Origin: Cryptomeria japonica
Taxonomy: Eukaryota > Streptophyta > Pinopsida > Cupressales > Cupressaceae
Length of the DNA stretch: 64,000 bases
Reading direction: 5' to 3'
Assembly: GCF_030272615.1 (NCBI RefSeq)
Contig: NC_081411.1
Coordinates: forward strand, 213,811,654 to 213,875,653
In this document: positions 12,346 to 24,903 of the stretch, one piece after another
Layout: the number at the start of each line of letters is the position of its first letter
Numbering within the stretch: the first letter of the stretch is position 1
Translations under genes and position numbers: made by a program
The notes under the pieces: model-generated
Told to the model about the DNA's origin: nothing
The model's database searches: none
What the model saw: the letters and a program-made list of their open reading frames with translations, nothing else

Positions 12346-13690
12346 CCCTCAGAATCCTTTATGCCAATGTTTTAAGTAGACCTATTGAATGGGAAATGAG
12401 AATCCATCAAGCTTAAAGGATGTAGGAATTTTGTTTGACATGAGGGAAGAAGAATGTAGAAGGCATAGGAAGTGAAGGAAAGTATGCGAGAGGAAATGCG
12501 GAAAAAAAAACAATGTGAGGAGGAGAAAAATTTGAGTAGAAAAGGATAAATTGAGAGGAAGGCCTACCTATAAAAAATAAATCTTGAATTGTTAATGCTT
12601 CTTTAGGAAGCTATAAGTATCTTTTGGTACTATTATACTATGATCTCCTCCACTTAGAAGGGAGGAATTTGTTGAGGAATTGGGGCATTGCAATATTGAT
12701 AATGGCTATTTTTTAATATTTAATAAAATTAGCTACACTAGTTTGATTAGCCTAAATTCACCCTACCTGTGTGAAGGAGACATTTGATCTAAAATATAAA
12801 CTGGTAATGGCCTATAAATATCTACGAATGGTTAAGCATTCCAATTATTTGTTAGTGTTTTGTTGATTATCTAATACGAAAGTATCATGGATAAATATAT
12901 CTATCTTCAATAATCCAAAAGATCTTATGAATTCATTATCAACCATTACTAGATTATATTTTGGTCACTAGACACACATCAATAGGTTGGATTGAATTTC
13001 TTAATAGACATACTTGTATGACTTTATGGTTGTGATGCTCATTATATATAAATGTTTATAATTTATTTCCTAGCTACTACTAAATTCAAGTTACAAGTAA
13101 TTAGATGATGAAAAATTTATCTTGTATAAGGCACGTTGCTATGGTTAAGAGTCAATTGGAGTCAAAGAGTTAAATTATAGAAGCTTTATTTTAATGTTTT
13201 TCTCCCAAAATTGATAATTTTCTCCATTTAAGTCCTTATTATCCAAAATTATTTTCAATAATTCTCCCAAGGATACTTTATTTTGAGTGATTGAAAATTA
13301 TTCTATTTTCTCATGACTCCCGAGCTCAAGAAATCAAGTGCAAAGGATGTCATCTTTGTGAAGATGGGTGAATTAAATTTGTGTTAAAAGGGATATAGAA
13401 ATGAGTGTAAGTACTCTGTTCAAATAAATGGATGCTAAACAAATGGATAAGAATTGCATGGTGATAATCACTATCACCACAACTTTAAATGTTTCATTCA
13501 CTATAATAATTGCTCATTGTTTTTCTACTGTCAATACAAGGTTTAGGAAAATGATATGCAATATGAACTCTCTTACTACTAACCATTGATATCATAGTTA
13601 ATACAAATGACAAGTACAAAAATTATCTACACCATAAATTAGAAAACTATAAAAATATGTAGTCACACGTAGCATAAATGAAATTCAAAA
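12346..13690. other. AT-rich stretch, no gene seen
   Basis: No recognisable coding domain or terminus. Possibly the eroded 5' part of the copia relic that follows, but no gag motif could be confirmed. Confidence 0.4.
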
Positions 13691-13699
13691 GTTGAGAAT

Positions 13700-15470
13700 G
13701 TTATAATTTATAAATATACGAAGTATACATCTTCCTACGGTGACCTAATGGATATAGTGACATGGAAAGGGAAATGAGAGTGCACTTGGAGACTGAGTAC
13801 GAAGATGCATCTTTGGATGAACAAGAAAATAGATTTGAGAATAAGGAGTAAGAAGAAGAAGAGGGTTTAGATGAATATTTTGAACAAATTGAAGAGGTTA
13901 GGGAAGATGAACTATAAAATGTTGAGCAAGATAAAAATGAGAAGAACCACATAGAAATATTCCCCAAAGATCCAAAATATCATGAAATCTAGTTGAAAAG
14001 TATAGCCCTCCATTTTTTTGTTGTATAGTTTATTTATTATGTACTAATGATGAACCTAGATCCTACAAAGAATCTATTATTATAGATGATAGTGATTCTT
14101 AGATACAAGTCATGAAAGAGGATATATATATATATATATACTCTTGTAATACTTTGGACCTTTCACATTTTTTCAAAGAAATACCTTTTACGGTAAATAT
14201 ATCTTTAAGAATCTAAGTTTGGAGCATATGGTTCATTAGAAAAGTACAATGGTATCTACTAGTAGCCAAAGGCTAATTTCAAAGAAAGGAAGCTAAATTT
14301 GGTGAAATATTATCTCTTATTGCTAAATTATCCTAAATTAAAATTTTTGACCATAGTTGTTGCTAATTATTCTGAAGTTTGAGAAATTGGATGTTAAAAC
14401 TATATTTTTGGATGAAGACTTGGAAGAGAAAATTATATGCAATAGGTTAAATTTTTTGAGGTAAAAGGAAAAGAACACTTGGGTTGTAATTTAAGACAAT
14501 CTCTTTATAGTTTTAAGAAGTCACCTAGGAGGTAGTATAAAAAATTTGAATCATTTTAAATAGATTTTGTAAGAACTGAAGAAGATCTCACTATTTTTAT
14601 ATTAGATGCATTGATTATTATATCCTAATTGTTGCCTTGTATGTTGATAAATTTTTTTTAATCAACATTAGGGGTATGATTAGTGAGCTAAAAGCTCAAC
14701 TTTTAGGTAGTACATTTAAGATAAAATATCTAGGAGTAGTAAGGTACACATTAAAAGTTAAAACTAGAAAAGATAGGGTTAATGGAAAACTTTAGTTATC
14801 TCAAAGGATGTTAATGAAATTTTTAATAGAAATTTAATAGTATGTAGGATTGTAAATTGATTAGAATTTCTTTATCATCTTACTCTAAGATTTCATTATA
14901 TATGTGTCCTAAGATTCATATGATTTTGATAATATGTTTAATGTAACTTATACTAGTTATGTAGGAAGTTTAATGTATGCAATGGTTTGTACTAGGCTAG
15001 ATACTGCCCAAGTAGTGGAAGTTTTGAGTAGATTCCTACTAAAAAATATTAAAACTATGTAAAACTAGTAATAATGTATTTGTATGGTACTTATTATTAT
15101 TGTAATTATATTAATATGAATAGTGTGGCTAAGGTATTAAAAATATAATATTTAAATGATTTAGATTAGGTAGGTGACTTTAATAGTCAAAGGTCCACTA
15201 ATTGTTATGAATTTACTGTATTTGGAGTAGTCGATTAGATGAGAAAGATGTGGCTAATGTTTTTTGTATCCACCACTAAAGGAAAGTATATGAATGATAA
15301 CCATGTCTCTAAGGAAATAGTTATACTATAAATATTGTGTAAATATACTTGTTTTGATATTTAGAATGGTTTTGGTAGTTAGAGTGCAATTTATTTCGCC
15401 TAGAACCCTTTTTTTCATGAAATTACTTGTAATGGGTAAATAGAGCTAAAGAATATTTGAAATAAAAGAT
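13700..15470 (+). pseudogene. Ancient copia pol relic (integrase tail, RT, RNase H)
   Basis: Heavily mutated but in order on the + strand. An acidic linker (~13760-13980) is typical between copia integrase and RT. LDVKTIFLDEDLEEKI (~14388-14435) and SLYSFKKSPRR-YKKFESF (~14500-14555) match RT motifs. LLGSTFKIKYLGVVRYTL (~14695-14755) and YVGSLMYAMVCTRLDTAQ (~14956-15010) are late RT. QRSTNCYEFTVFG and TTKGKYMNDNHVSKEIV (~15190-15325) are RNase H. Stops and frameshifts are frequent. No LTRs were found, so it is an old internal fragment unrelated in age to the element at 4.1-12.1 kb. Confidence 0.75.
14125..14142. repeat. (TA)n microsatellite
   Basis: Nine TA units inside the copia relic. Confidence 0.9.
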
Positions 15471-15998
15471 AATGTTCAATATTCACTTATTAAAATTGTA
15501 TATTAACTTATTTTAATTACAATTTCCTAATTCTTTTTTATCAAACTTTCCTACATCAAACCCTCAGTAGAAATTAACCTTTAAGTAAAGCTATGATTGA
15601 TTAGAAAAGAGAGCTTACCCTTGGCGGGATAGAGACTAAATTGACAAGTCTATACCTCACAATTGATAATGGTACTAATGTGATGCTTTTCATAAAATTC
15701 CTCTAAGTGTTAATGCAATAACATGATAAATCATAACAAAATCTATCATGAAAACATACTTGAAGATGACTTGTTGCTTCTTATACTCAAATCTACTCTT
15801 GAATAAAGGAGGAGAGTGTTTGAATGGGACTTATGAATTGTGAAAGATGATCAAATGAATTAGAGATGATTCCTTTATGTAGGGCTCTCAAGGTATTTTC
15901 ACTTTTAGGCCAACTTCCAATGTTCAAATCAAAATATTAGGAGTGGATAAGAATAGTAGGAGCCTACACTTTGATAGGTTCAAATTTGGACCCCTTTT
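15471..15998. other. AT-rich spacer, no gene seen
   Basis: No domain, RNA gene or transposon terminus recognised. Confidence 0.4.
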
Positions 15999-16176
15999 TG
16001 CTAGGTTCCCTAGTCCAATAGGACTATTCACGTCATAAGTACATGAAAATAGTTTGGATGAGATAAGGCCAAAATAGGAATGGAATTACCTAGAAGGAGA
16101 CACATGAAAGAAAGGGCCCAAAAAAGAGTGCAAATTTTTAAGGGAATACAATTTATGACACTAAACTAATAATACC
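15999..16176 (+). repeat. Left part of ~2.7-kb direct repeat, copy A (interrupted by the gypsy element)
   Basis: Similar to 44529-44705, starting at 'tgctaggttccctagtcca'. The match stops exactly at the gypsy target site (ATACC, 16172-16176) and resumes on the other side of the element at 34794. Confidence 0.8.
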
Positions 16177-17551
16177 TTATTCTCTGCAAAAAGGGTTAGA
16201 AAATATGTTCAATGACAACACGCACACAAGAGCAAAACGTTAGTGTTAGCAACAAAAGATTATTCTAAACAGGCCTATCAAAAGAGATACCAAAAGCATG
16301 AGAGAATATTTAACTAGGAAAATAAATATGATGAGGCATTTCCAAATGCCTCCTAACATGCTCTTAGTTCCTTCTCCTTTGTTCCTCTCCTCTCCAAGTT
16401 CCAAACTAGTATAGCTCTCAACAACTTTTTGCACTATGGATGCTTATGGAGGTTTGAGATTGAAGTATTTACTCTAAATGTGAATAAAAATCTAATACTA
16501 GATGCTATGATATTAAAATGATTTATTTTAAACCAAAGTGACAAGATATTAGTGATTTATGCTAGATGCTCTCTAAAATTCTCTATAACTTAGATGCATA
16601 CAAGTTTTTAGGATCTGGATTATGAAGAAATGGGCTCTATTTATAAGAAAAAGATTGACTAATCTCAACAACGGTCAGGATTTGAATGATATTCAATCCA
16701 TGTGATGGCTTTCAACCCAATCCCAGGATGACAAGTGTCAATGTGAGATAGGTTGAGAGGAGAGGGAATAAACATTAAATACTTGACATGACCTGAGAGT
16801 TAACTTGGGAGTTAAAGTCAAGGTTAGGTTGAATGAATAAATTCTTTATTCAAAGAATAAAGCTTTTATCCAATGGATAAACTCTTGTGCAAAGGCAAAA
16901 GGGATAACCATGGTCAAAACAATAAATGTTTGAGGAGACACATGAGTGCAAGTTGAATAAACCATAAATGGTTATGTAAGAGCCATTAGTGGTTTTGGAA
17001 GACTTTGGAGGTTAAATTGTTGAACACGCAAAGCATTTAATGTTTTTCAAAGACTTTGAAGTCTTTGAGAAGTGACTTCAAGTTGCTTAGGATTGTGACA
17101 ATAATTAGGGGATGGATTAGGCTAATTAGGAAGGGTTTAGAAGAATCTAGAAGGGTGTTTAGGAATGCAAGTGGATTTGGTGGGTGAGGGAAAATAGGAT
17201 TTTTATTTAAAATAAATTTCATTTATTTCAATAAATGTGTGCCAGTTGCATTTGTAAGAAAATGCAAGTGGGGGCGGATTTATGATTTAAATAAATGTTT
17301 TATTTAATTTATTTAAAAGAGGAAAAGGGGATTAAAATAAAATAAATATGATTTATTCATTTAATTGATTTTGAGAATTTTGGTTTAAATGAATTAATTA
17401 AAATAAATTGAATAATATATTTAATTAATAGGAGAATATTTGAAATGGAATTAATTAATTATTAATTTAATTAACTGATGGCTAGTGGATTTTTAATCAA
17501 ATAAATAGGGAATATTTATTTAATTAAATTGGACAGATTTATGTGACTACA
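16177..17551 (-). repeat. 3' LTR of the gypsy element
   Basis: Matches 33400-34793 along its whole length. On the - strand it begins TGTAGTCACATAAATC, next to the polypurine tract. Its far end reads AA where the other LTR has CA. Small conserved ORFs at 16246-16434 and 17037-17222 recur in the other LTR only because the LTRs are duplicates. Confidence 0.93.
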
Positions 17552-17567
17552 TTTGCCCCTCTTTGAG
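17552..17567 (-). promoter_or_regulatory. Gypsy polypurine tract
   Basis: On the - strand CTCAAAGAGGGGCAAA lies directly before the TGTAGTC start of the 3' LTR. This is the expected place and composition for the plus-strand DNA primer. Confidence 0.85.
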
Positions 17568-18111
17568 ATGGTGCGGTTTATCGTGTTGTTTCAAAGAAAG
17601 AAAAATAGGTGCGAAGAAATGCCCCATAAAATATTAATTTTTAATGGGTGGTATGCCCCCTCGAGGGATGGGTCGATAAATTTTGAAAAATCGGGCGATC
17701 TCTTGAAAAAGAATGAAAATTGGCAGGGTGATAGACGAGAAGATTTTTAGCAAGACTGATGAAAAATAAAAGAAATCAGGGATAAAATGGAGAAATAGTA
17801 GGATCGGGAAGTTCACGGGGACCACGACGGTGAGTGGGGGAAAGTTAGGGGCACGACGAAGGGTTTATATGGGGAGAAAGGGGTGAAAACAAGCTCATTT
17901 GTTACCGTGACCATAGTGAAATTAGAGCTCTGATAGTGGCATTTTAGAGGAGCAAGCAACAGTTAGGATGCCGATACCAGTAGCAAAGCACCGATTTGAG
18001 GGAGTTCAATGATTCCAGTGGCCAAAGGACTACAGACTAGCAGTATGCAAATTTGAAATTTTGAATTTTATGCATTTTTTATGTGTTTTTTGCTGAGTCC
18101 AAGTTGAGTTG
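17568..18111. other. Gypsy 3' internal spacer
   Basis: Between the polypurine tract and the short-repeat array. No conserved ORF was recognised. On the + strand it would be upstream of the antisense gene and so may hold its promoter, but no specific element is visible. Confidence 0.4.
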
Positions 18112-18478
18112 AGACAATAGCGCTGAAACTGTATTTTGGCGCTTTTGTCCAATGAATTAGCGCTATTGTGCCACAATAGCGCTATTGTATAGTCTTTTGA
18201 GCGCTTTTGAATAGTTATTTTAGCACTTTCTCTTATTGAGTGCTTTTGTATGATTGATTGAACACTTTTGCGATGGAGTAGCGCTTTTGCATAGTCAGTA
18301 TAGTGCTATTATTGTTTGAGCGCTAGTGCCTAGGTGGTTGAGTGCATTTGATGCCAAACAATGCTATTGTCTAGATGTTGTAGCGCTTTTGTAATTTAAG
18401 TGCTTTTGTTAGGCGATTAGCACTTTTGGATGGAATGAGCGCTTTTGTATGGGAAATAGCGCTTTTGTATACAAAGAT
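18112..18478 (+). repeat. AGCGCTtTTG-type short-repeat array, leader of the antisense gene
   Basis: About 19 degenerate copies of AGCGCTTTTGT / AGCGCTATTGT, each separated by roughly 10-15 bases of unrelated sequence; variants include AGCACTTTTG and AGTGCTTTTG. The predominant sense is GCGCTTTTG on the + strand, toward the antisense gene that starts near 18747. A similar array in the opposite orientation lies at 33051-33310. Confidence 0.85.
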
Positions 18479-18746
18479 AGATGCCCTAGTGTTTTGATCA
18501 CAAAATCTCCAGATGCCAATGATGAATGGATGGAGATGCGGAGTGAGAATTACTTTGAACCATAGTAGCCCTGATGAGACTTAAGTCATTAGGATAAATG
18601 CCTATTGAAGTCTAGGTGTGCCATGATTGCTTACATGTTGATATCCGAAGATACTTGATCAAAGTATCTGTTGATAGTTTAGGTTTAAAATTTTTAGAAA
18701 GTTTGAAACAAAACAACTGATGATAATGGTTGATGCACTTGTGTAG

Positions 18747-20458
18747 GAGGATTTGCGCATCTTACAGTTGCACGAGAGACATCCCGCCACACAGGGGCTG
18801 CGTGATCGGCTAATAGAGGTTGAGATTGATTGCATTGCAGTGACTGGGCTATATGACATTATGCATATGTCCGTGATTCAGATGAATCATGGTTTGATGA
18901 CAGCCTTGGCAGAGCACTGGCATAGTGAGACATGCACATTTCACTTAGCTCAGGGGGAGATGACGGTGACACTAGAGGATGTATGGCGCATCCTACATAT
19001 TTTGATTCGAGGGGAGTTGGTCACCTATGACAGAGCATGGGGTACCTTGACAGTACAGAGATTTTTCAATGAGGATGTCTATATTGATGATGGCTCCATA
19101 GCCTGGGAGGATATTGCTTCTTTGTATGAGCCATTACCAGTAGTGTTGTCGAGGATTGTTGGGGGGCTACTATGTCCTGATAGATAATCAAATGGTCTGG
19201 CCGTTGGTTGGGGACAGGTTATTGAACAGATGATGACAGAGGGGACCCGATTTGCCTAGGGACTATGCGTGTTAGCGCACATGTATCAGGAGCTGCATGA
19301 GGTAGTATACTGTGGGAGGGGCTCCTTGGTAGTGGGAGTGATGCTACTACATATATGGGCATTGGAGAACTTACCAGTTACTCGACCAATGAGCCTTAGA
19401 TTTCGGGCAGTCGACCAGCCATATATGTTCATGTATAGTGGTATGACGAGTCAACCCCACCTGGGGAAGTTAGAGTGGTGGCGGCGGGCACTGGATGATA
19501 TGGATGTAGTTATTTGGAGACCATATATAGAGTGTGAGCCCTAAGAGGATGATGCGGAGGTGTTGTCGTACGTATTCGAGACCCGATTCCTCATTGGGAG
19601 GACATGCTACCATGTAGAGAGACAATTGCCAGGCAGAGTTATGAGGCAGTTTGGGCCGCAGCAAGGATTGCCTAGGGGATCAGGGGAGTATGCTAGGGTG
19701 GTACGAGAGAGATATGCATGGGGGCCAATACTACCCTATGATCAAGCATTGGTAGAGTTTCAGATGTTATAGGCGATGCCATGGGATATACAACCGAGGG
19801 TAGTAGATGCAGGGGTATCAGAGGAGTATACGCAGTATATGGCAGCTCATCCGATTCCATAGATATCAGATCCAGCAAAGCCGATTCCTGATTTTGAGGA
19901 AGAGGTGGAGAGGATGGTGGAGGTGGCAGAGGAGGTGGCTTAGGTGGTCGAGTCCAGCGGAGAGGGAGAGGTGGTTTTCCACTGTGGATATCATAGGGAC
20001 CGTTGATGCCCGGAGGAGTCAGATTAGGTGGCCAAGGTATGGAGAGGGAGATACCGATGGACAGAGGGGAGGGAGCCACTAGAGGGGGAGCTATAGGTGA
20101 GGCACCTATGGATACAGGGGAGGGAGTGACAGGTGGTGGTGATCTTCAGGATCATATGCTAGCATATTTGTAGACTCGACTTAGAGCGGCCGAGACACAG
20201 GTAGAGGATCTGGAGGTGGAGGTTGCAGCGAGAGATGTGCAACTATTTGCACGAGATTCAGAGCTGACTGTAGTGCTGCGGGAGAGAGATCAGGCCGTTG
20301 ATAGGGTGGTCCAGTTACAGGAGAGAGTGAGGGTTTTGGAGGGAGTACAGGGACAGGGGCCATCTGTGGAGGCCTTGGCGACGAAGGTACGGAGAGCAAG
20401 TGGAGAGGTTGATTATTGGTGGGGTCTATATGAGCAGGTGGTGCCAGCTAGTCAGTGA
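18747..20458 (+). pseudogene. Antisense gene with plant mobile domain (PMD) inside the gypsy element, broken
   Basis: Runs opposite to gag-pol. One frame from 18747 to about 19950 reads through several stops (19185, 19257, 19542, 19770, 19860). HERHPATQGLRDRLIEVEID, FHLAQGEMTVTLEDVWRILH, WWRRALDDMDVVIWRPY and YAWGPILPYDQALVEF match the plant mobile domain family, a putative DNA/RNA-associated domain found in host proteins such as MAIL1 and in transposons. After a Glu/Pro-rich stretch and a frameshift, a coiled-coil tail follows at ~20165-20458 (VEDLEVEVAARDVQLFARDS, VVQLQERVRVLEG). A probable 3' splice site (TGTAG) at 18742-18746 suggests an upstream exon. The original product was perhaps 550-600 residues. 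Confidence 0.75.
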
Positions 20459-20787
20459 GCTCTGAGCTATTCATAGATGCGATAGGCCAGATCAGAGCAA
20501 TCTTAGAGGATGCAGAGTAGTGGGGGTGTGGTGGGTCCTCTACGGAGAGATAGGTCAGGGGGTGCAGGAGCTAGTGGGGGTTTGATGGGGCCTCCATGGA
20601 GAGATAGATCGGATGGTGCAGGGACTAGTGGGGGAGCAGGTGGTGATGGTGGGGTAGCATCTGGTCAGAGTGGTATCTGAGAGAGCATTTTGCATGCATG
20701 TATTTTATCATTATTATTTTGGACTGTATCTTGGATGGCTCTTGGTAGCCGATTTTTTTAGACTTCATTGTACTCTGAGATATGAGA

Positions 20788-20836
<49 letters not shown>

Positions 20837-22100
20837 TAGATCCCATATTTTGATGATATGCATTTTGATATGCATGGAGTTTATGCTTAGATGGATACTT
20901 GTTTTATGCTATATTTATGTGTTTATGAGATGATTCCTATATGTTGTTTATGTGCATGTTTTATGATGTTGGATTCTAACATGTGAATGTAGGTTTATAT
21001 ATGCATGATTTGTTTGATGTATTGCTTTATGTATGTAATGCCATGATGATGATGTATGCATAATATGATAATGATATAGAGAGTATCTTGTACTTTATAT
21101 GAATACAAGGATGATATAATGATATGCAATGATGTTAATGCAATGTTTTGAACGAATGGTTTATTTTATGTATATGCATCTATATGGTTTGAAAAAATGA
21201 ATGTATATGTGGATAAACAAAATTTAAAGTACAAATGTTTAAATGATGATTTCTAAATGAATGCATATGCTATAATGTATGAACCAATGTTTTGAAACAA
21301 ATGATATTTATGATTCTAAATGCCTAAAATATGATGAAGTAAAATGATAATGTGATGATAATGCAACTTATGGTTTAATGAATAACTGCACCGTAATGCA
21401 ATTAAGAGGGATAATGAATGCAATCTTAAATGAATCCTAAGGAAAATAACATGAGATAAAATGGATGAATGAATTCACTTTAACTATTGAATAGATGAAT
21501 GAATGTATGCAATTTATGGAAACCTAAACAAATGGATGATACCTAGGTGTGGAAAAGATGATAAATGATGATCACTAATAGATGTTTAAATGAATGTATA
21601 GTAATGAGTAATCATGGTAGGAAATGCAAATAAGGATAATTATTTGTGTAAGTGAATCTAAATGTCATGAGCGCAATAATGAAATGATATAATGATACTA
21701 ATGCAAGTAAATGAGAATGAACTATATGTGGTAAGTGCAACTAAATGATATTAAATGCACGCTAATGAATGGCTAAAGAATAATGAAAATACAACTAAAA
21801 ATGTAATGAAATGATGATGGGATGATGCTAGATGAATGCAAGGTGTTTTAGACTAAAGTTGCATGATGCACTTGATGATGTATCAGAGTACTCTATCGTG
21901 ATTGTATCCAAAACCAGCTCAATTTTTGCATAATCACTCATATTTAACTTTGTTTACACTTTGCATGCAAAATTATGTAAATAAATGAGTAAATGGATGG
22001 ACAGTATGCAATGGAATGCAATATAAACAGATGAGATGAAATGACGATCCACAGTGCTTTATTTTTCATCATTGAGCTTGAAAATGTTGTAAGAAAATAC
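20459..22100. other. Gypsy 3' spacer, low-complexity ATGA/AATGCA-rich
   Basis: From about 20840 to 22060 the + strand is dominated by short words such as ATGATGA, AATGAATGCA and GATGATAATGCA, with no long ORF. It has no coding character on either strand and lies between two convergent units, the antisense gene and gag-pol. Confidence 0.5.
20789..20833. repeat. (TA)n microsatellite
   Basis: About 22 TA units in the spacer downstream of the antisense gene. Confidence 0.95.
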
Positions 22101-22211
22101 AAGCAACTTGACATAATGATTCAAGATGACCTGAGTATTCCTTACATGGATTGTGATATAGCAAGTTAATACAAACAATTTGATATAATGGGTCAATTTG
22201 ACCTGAGTATT
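22101..22211. repeat. Imperfect tandem duplication, ~45-base unit
   Basis: 'caagcaacttgacataatg' to 'gacctgagtattcctta' (22101-22145) is repeated with changes at about 22167-22211. It lies in the gypsy 3' spacer. Confidence 0.65.
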
Positions 22212-23418
22212 GCTTGTGGAACAGACAAGGATCATCTTCTTTCATGCATGACTTGGATCATCCTCCTTGATCTTGGGCTGATCATATCCTGAGACAAGTT
22301 CATACCGTAATAAGAGATAAAAACCTTTATCCAAAATGGATAAGGTAGGAGGAACCAAAGAAGGACCATTTGTTCTTGTAAGCAAACAGTATATATAGAA
22401 AGAATAAAGAATATGGATCCTTGGTACTGGTTCATGCTCATATGGTCGAGGTATACGCTGTAGTTAGCAAGCCGTAGTGATCCATGACTATATTTTGCCT
22501 ATGATCACGTAGCTTAGTGAACTTCCCACATAGACACCATTAGTACATGCCCTAGAACTTCATCAGAATAATCCGCAGAAGATACAAACAATGTTGTAGG
22601 AACCTGATGTATATAAACAGATGAATAACCCACAAATCAACCAAGTATTTAATAGCTTAAATAGAATTTTCTTGTCAAAGAAAATGTCATTTTGTCTTTG
22701 TTTTGGTAAGGAAGGATGCATCCTTGTTAAGAAAGTTTGCGTGTTTGATGTTGATTGTTTGGTTGGTTGGATAAGTGGTCATCGTTTGGAGTTTTTCACA
22801 ATGTTTGTTTGGTATCTGCTCAGATGAGTATGTACAATGTGTTGCCATGTTTTTCTGTTTGATTTTTGATGTTTTCTGATGTTTTTGGATTTTGTGAGAC
22901 ATTATGAATGTTTTTTCGATGTTTGATGATTGTTTTGAATGTTTTTGGATTTTTTATGATTGTTTTGAATGTTTTTGGATTGTTTGTGAGACGATTTTCC
23001 AATGAAGAACTCAATGAATCACAAAACAATGTAGAACCCACTTCCATCAAACTAGATTAAGGGCATTGCCCCCAGTTTAGACATGACTATGAAAAAGCAG
23101 GATGCCATACACATGAAGTACTATCCTTAATTGCAGATCAATGATAAGCCATGGTTTGGATGGATGGACAAGTGAATAAAATGAATGTGATCGCAACAAG
23201 TCTGAAAGATAATGGAGCCATAGCTTTTATGAGTGGCGCCTATTTGCCAGGTTTTCACCATTGTACTTACCCAAGGTGCCACCGAAGTGGTTGTTCACCG
23301 TTTGGATGCATGATTTTTCTTTACTATTTTGATGTTTTTATATGTTTCTTTAGGACCTTTATCTGGATGTTTTTGGTATTTTTGCTAGTATATATGGGAG
23401 CCCGATGCTCTGTGCAAC
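22212..23418. other. Gypsy 3' spacer next to the integrase end
   Basis: No conserved domain on either strand. It contains the 30-base tandem repeat at 22926-22985. Short ORFs here (for example 23151-23438 +) show no family resemblance. Confidence 0.4.
22926..22985. repeat. 30-base tandem repeat, two units
   Basis: Two near-identical units of 'atgattgttttgaatgtttt' plus 'tggatttttt', with a partial unit upstream. Confidence 0.8.
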
Positions 23419-24768
23419 TTATGTATAAAACCTTTTGATGTGCATGCTATTGATTAGATCTGCTAGCGGTTCTCCTTCTGATGTAGCCAACTGATATGCC
23501 CTGGACCCAAATACAACAGTGATAACATATGGACCCATCCAATTTGATTCAAACTTTCCTTGGTGTTCTTGGTTGGGTTGGTTACGAGGATTCTCTCGAA
23601 GAACAAGATCACCTACCTCGAATGTACGAGGTCTAACCCGATGATTATAGATTTTTCTCATGCGTTGCTGATAGGCTTTGAGGTGGTTGTATGCAACTTG
23701 TCATTTCTCATCAAGTAGCTCTAAGTCCTGAAGACGGGATACTCTGTATGCTTCATCATCGATGAGTTTGTGCAAGGAAACCCGTAGTGATGGTATCTCA
23801 ACCTCAATAGGTAAAATAGCTTCTGCACTATAGACCAATGAGTAGGGAGTTTCTCCTATAGGGGTTCGAATGCTAGTTTGATATGCCCATAGTGCTGGAT
23901 TTAATTGAACATGGCAGTCACGGCCGACATCATTGACTATCTTCTTTAGGACTCTCAATATTTTCTTGTTTGATGCTTCAGCCTGACCATTGCCTTGTGG
24001 GTAATAGGGCATGGAAAAGTGGTGTTGGATGTGAAATTTATCACATAGTTCACGAACATCCTGACTCTTGAAAGGAAGACCGTTATCTGTGATGATGGAC
24101 ATGGGTACACCATATCGGAAGATGATGTAATTGAGGATGAATGAGGAGATCTTCTTGCTGATGACTTGGGTAAGTGGAATAGCTTCGATCCACTTTGTGA
24201 AGTATTCGGTGGCGGTAATAATGAATTTGTGGCCGTTGGATGAAGATGGATGGATTTTACCCACAAGATCAAGGCCCCATTAACAAAAAGGCCATGGTGT
24301 TGTGATTGGTTGCAATTCCTGTGCTGGTGCATGTATCAGGTCTCCATGAACTTGGCATTTCTTGCACTTTCTGACAAAATAGTAGGAGTCTTTTTTCATA
24401 GATGGCTAGTAGTATCCAGTGCGCAGGAGTTTCTTGGCGAGTGATGGACAACTTGCATGAGTTCCACAAATTCCTTCATGTACCTCTTCCAAGGCCTTTG
24501 TTATCTCATCCTATTCTAGACATCGAAGGAGAGTACCATCAATACTGCGTCAGTATAGGGTTTCAACAATAATGGTATATCGAGCGGTTTGGCGAATGAA
24601 GGTTTTACGTTGGTTATTCGATTGGTTAGGAGGAAGTGTGTGATCGCAGAGGTAGGTATAGAACTCACTGTACCATGGGGATTCAGAATCGATAAGGCGA
24701 CATATCATCTCAGATTCGGGGATATCATAAGGGGGATCCAAAGTTGTTCTACCAAGAACTTGTAGCAT
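23419..24768 (-). pseudogene. Gypsy integrase (broken)
   Basis: On the - strand the frame carries an HHCC zinc region (HEGICGTHAS then CKKCQVHG). The core follows with the catalytic acids in GLDLVGK (near 24250), ITDNGLPF (near 24085) and GNGQAEASNK (near 23985). The C-terminal domain includes FEVGDLVLRENPRN and WMGPYVI, ending HIKRFYT at 23419. All three catalytic acids are visible. Stops fall near 24514, 24265 and 23701; the one at 24265 looks like CAA changed to TAA. Function in an intact copy: inserts the cDNA into the chromosome. Confidence 0.9.
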
Positions 24769-24903
24769 GTTGAATTCTGTGGAAGATCTAGGAGAGATTC
24801 AATGGTAGCCATCTCTTGGTATTTGTTCAAAGGTGATAGTAGTAAATGATGCCTTTAATTTGTCCACCATTTGTTTGTATGGCATGAGTTTTTCATCTTT
24901 AGT

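Noticed and set aside
16246-17222. Two small - strand ORFs (62 and 61 codons) repeated at 33469-33657 and 34279-34464
   Set aside because: They recur only because both lie in the duplicated LTRs; no domain and no constraint can be inferred from two copies of one LTR.
18112-18478. CRISPR-like array
   Set aside because: Repeats are short, degenerate and unevenly spaced, inside a plant retrotransposon; no CRISPR features.
20625-20933. ORFs with long Ile-Tyr repeats on both strands
   Set aside because: Translation of the TA microsatellite.
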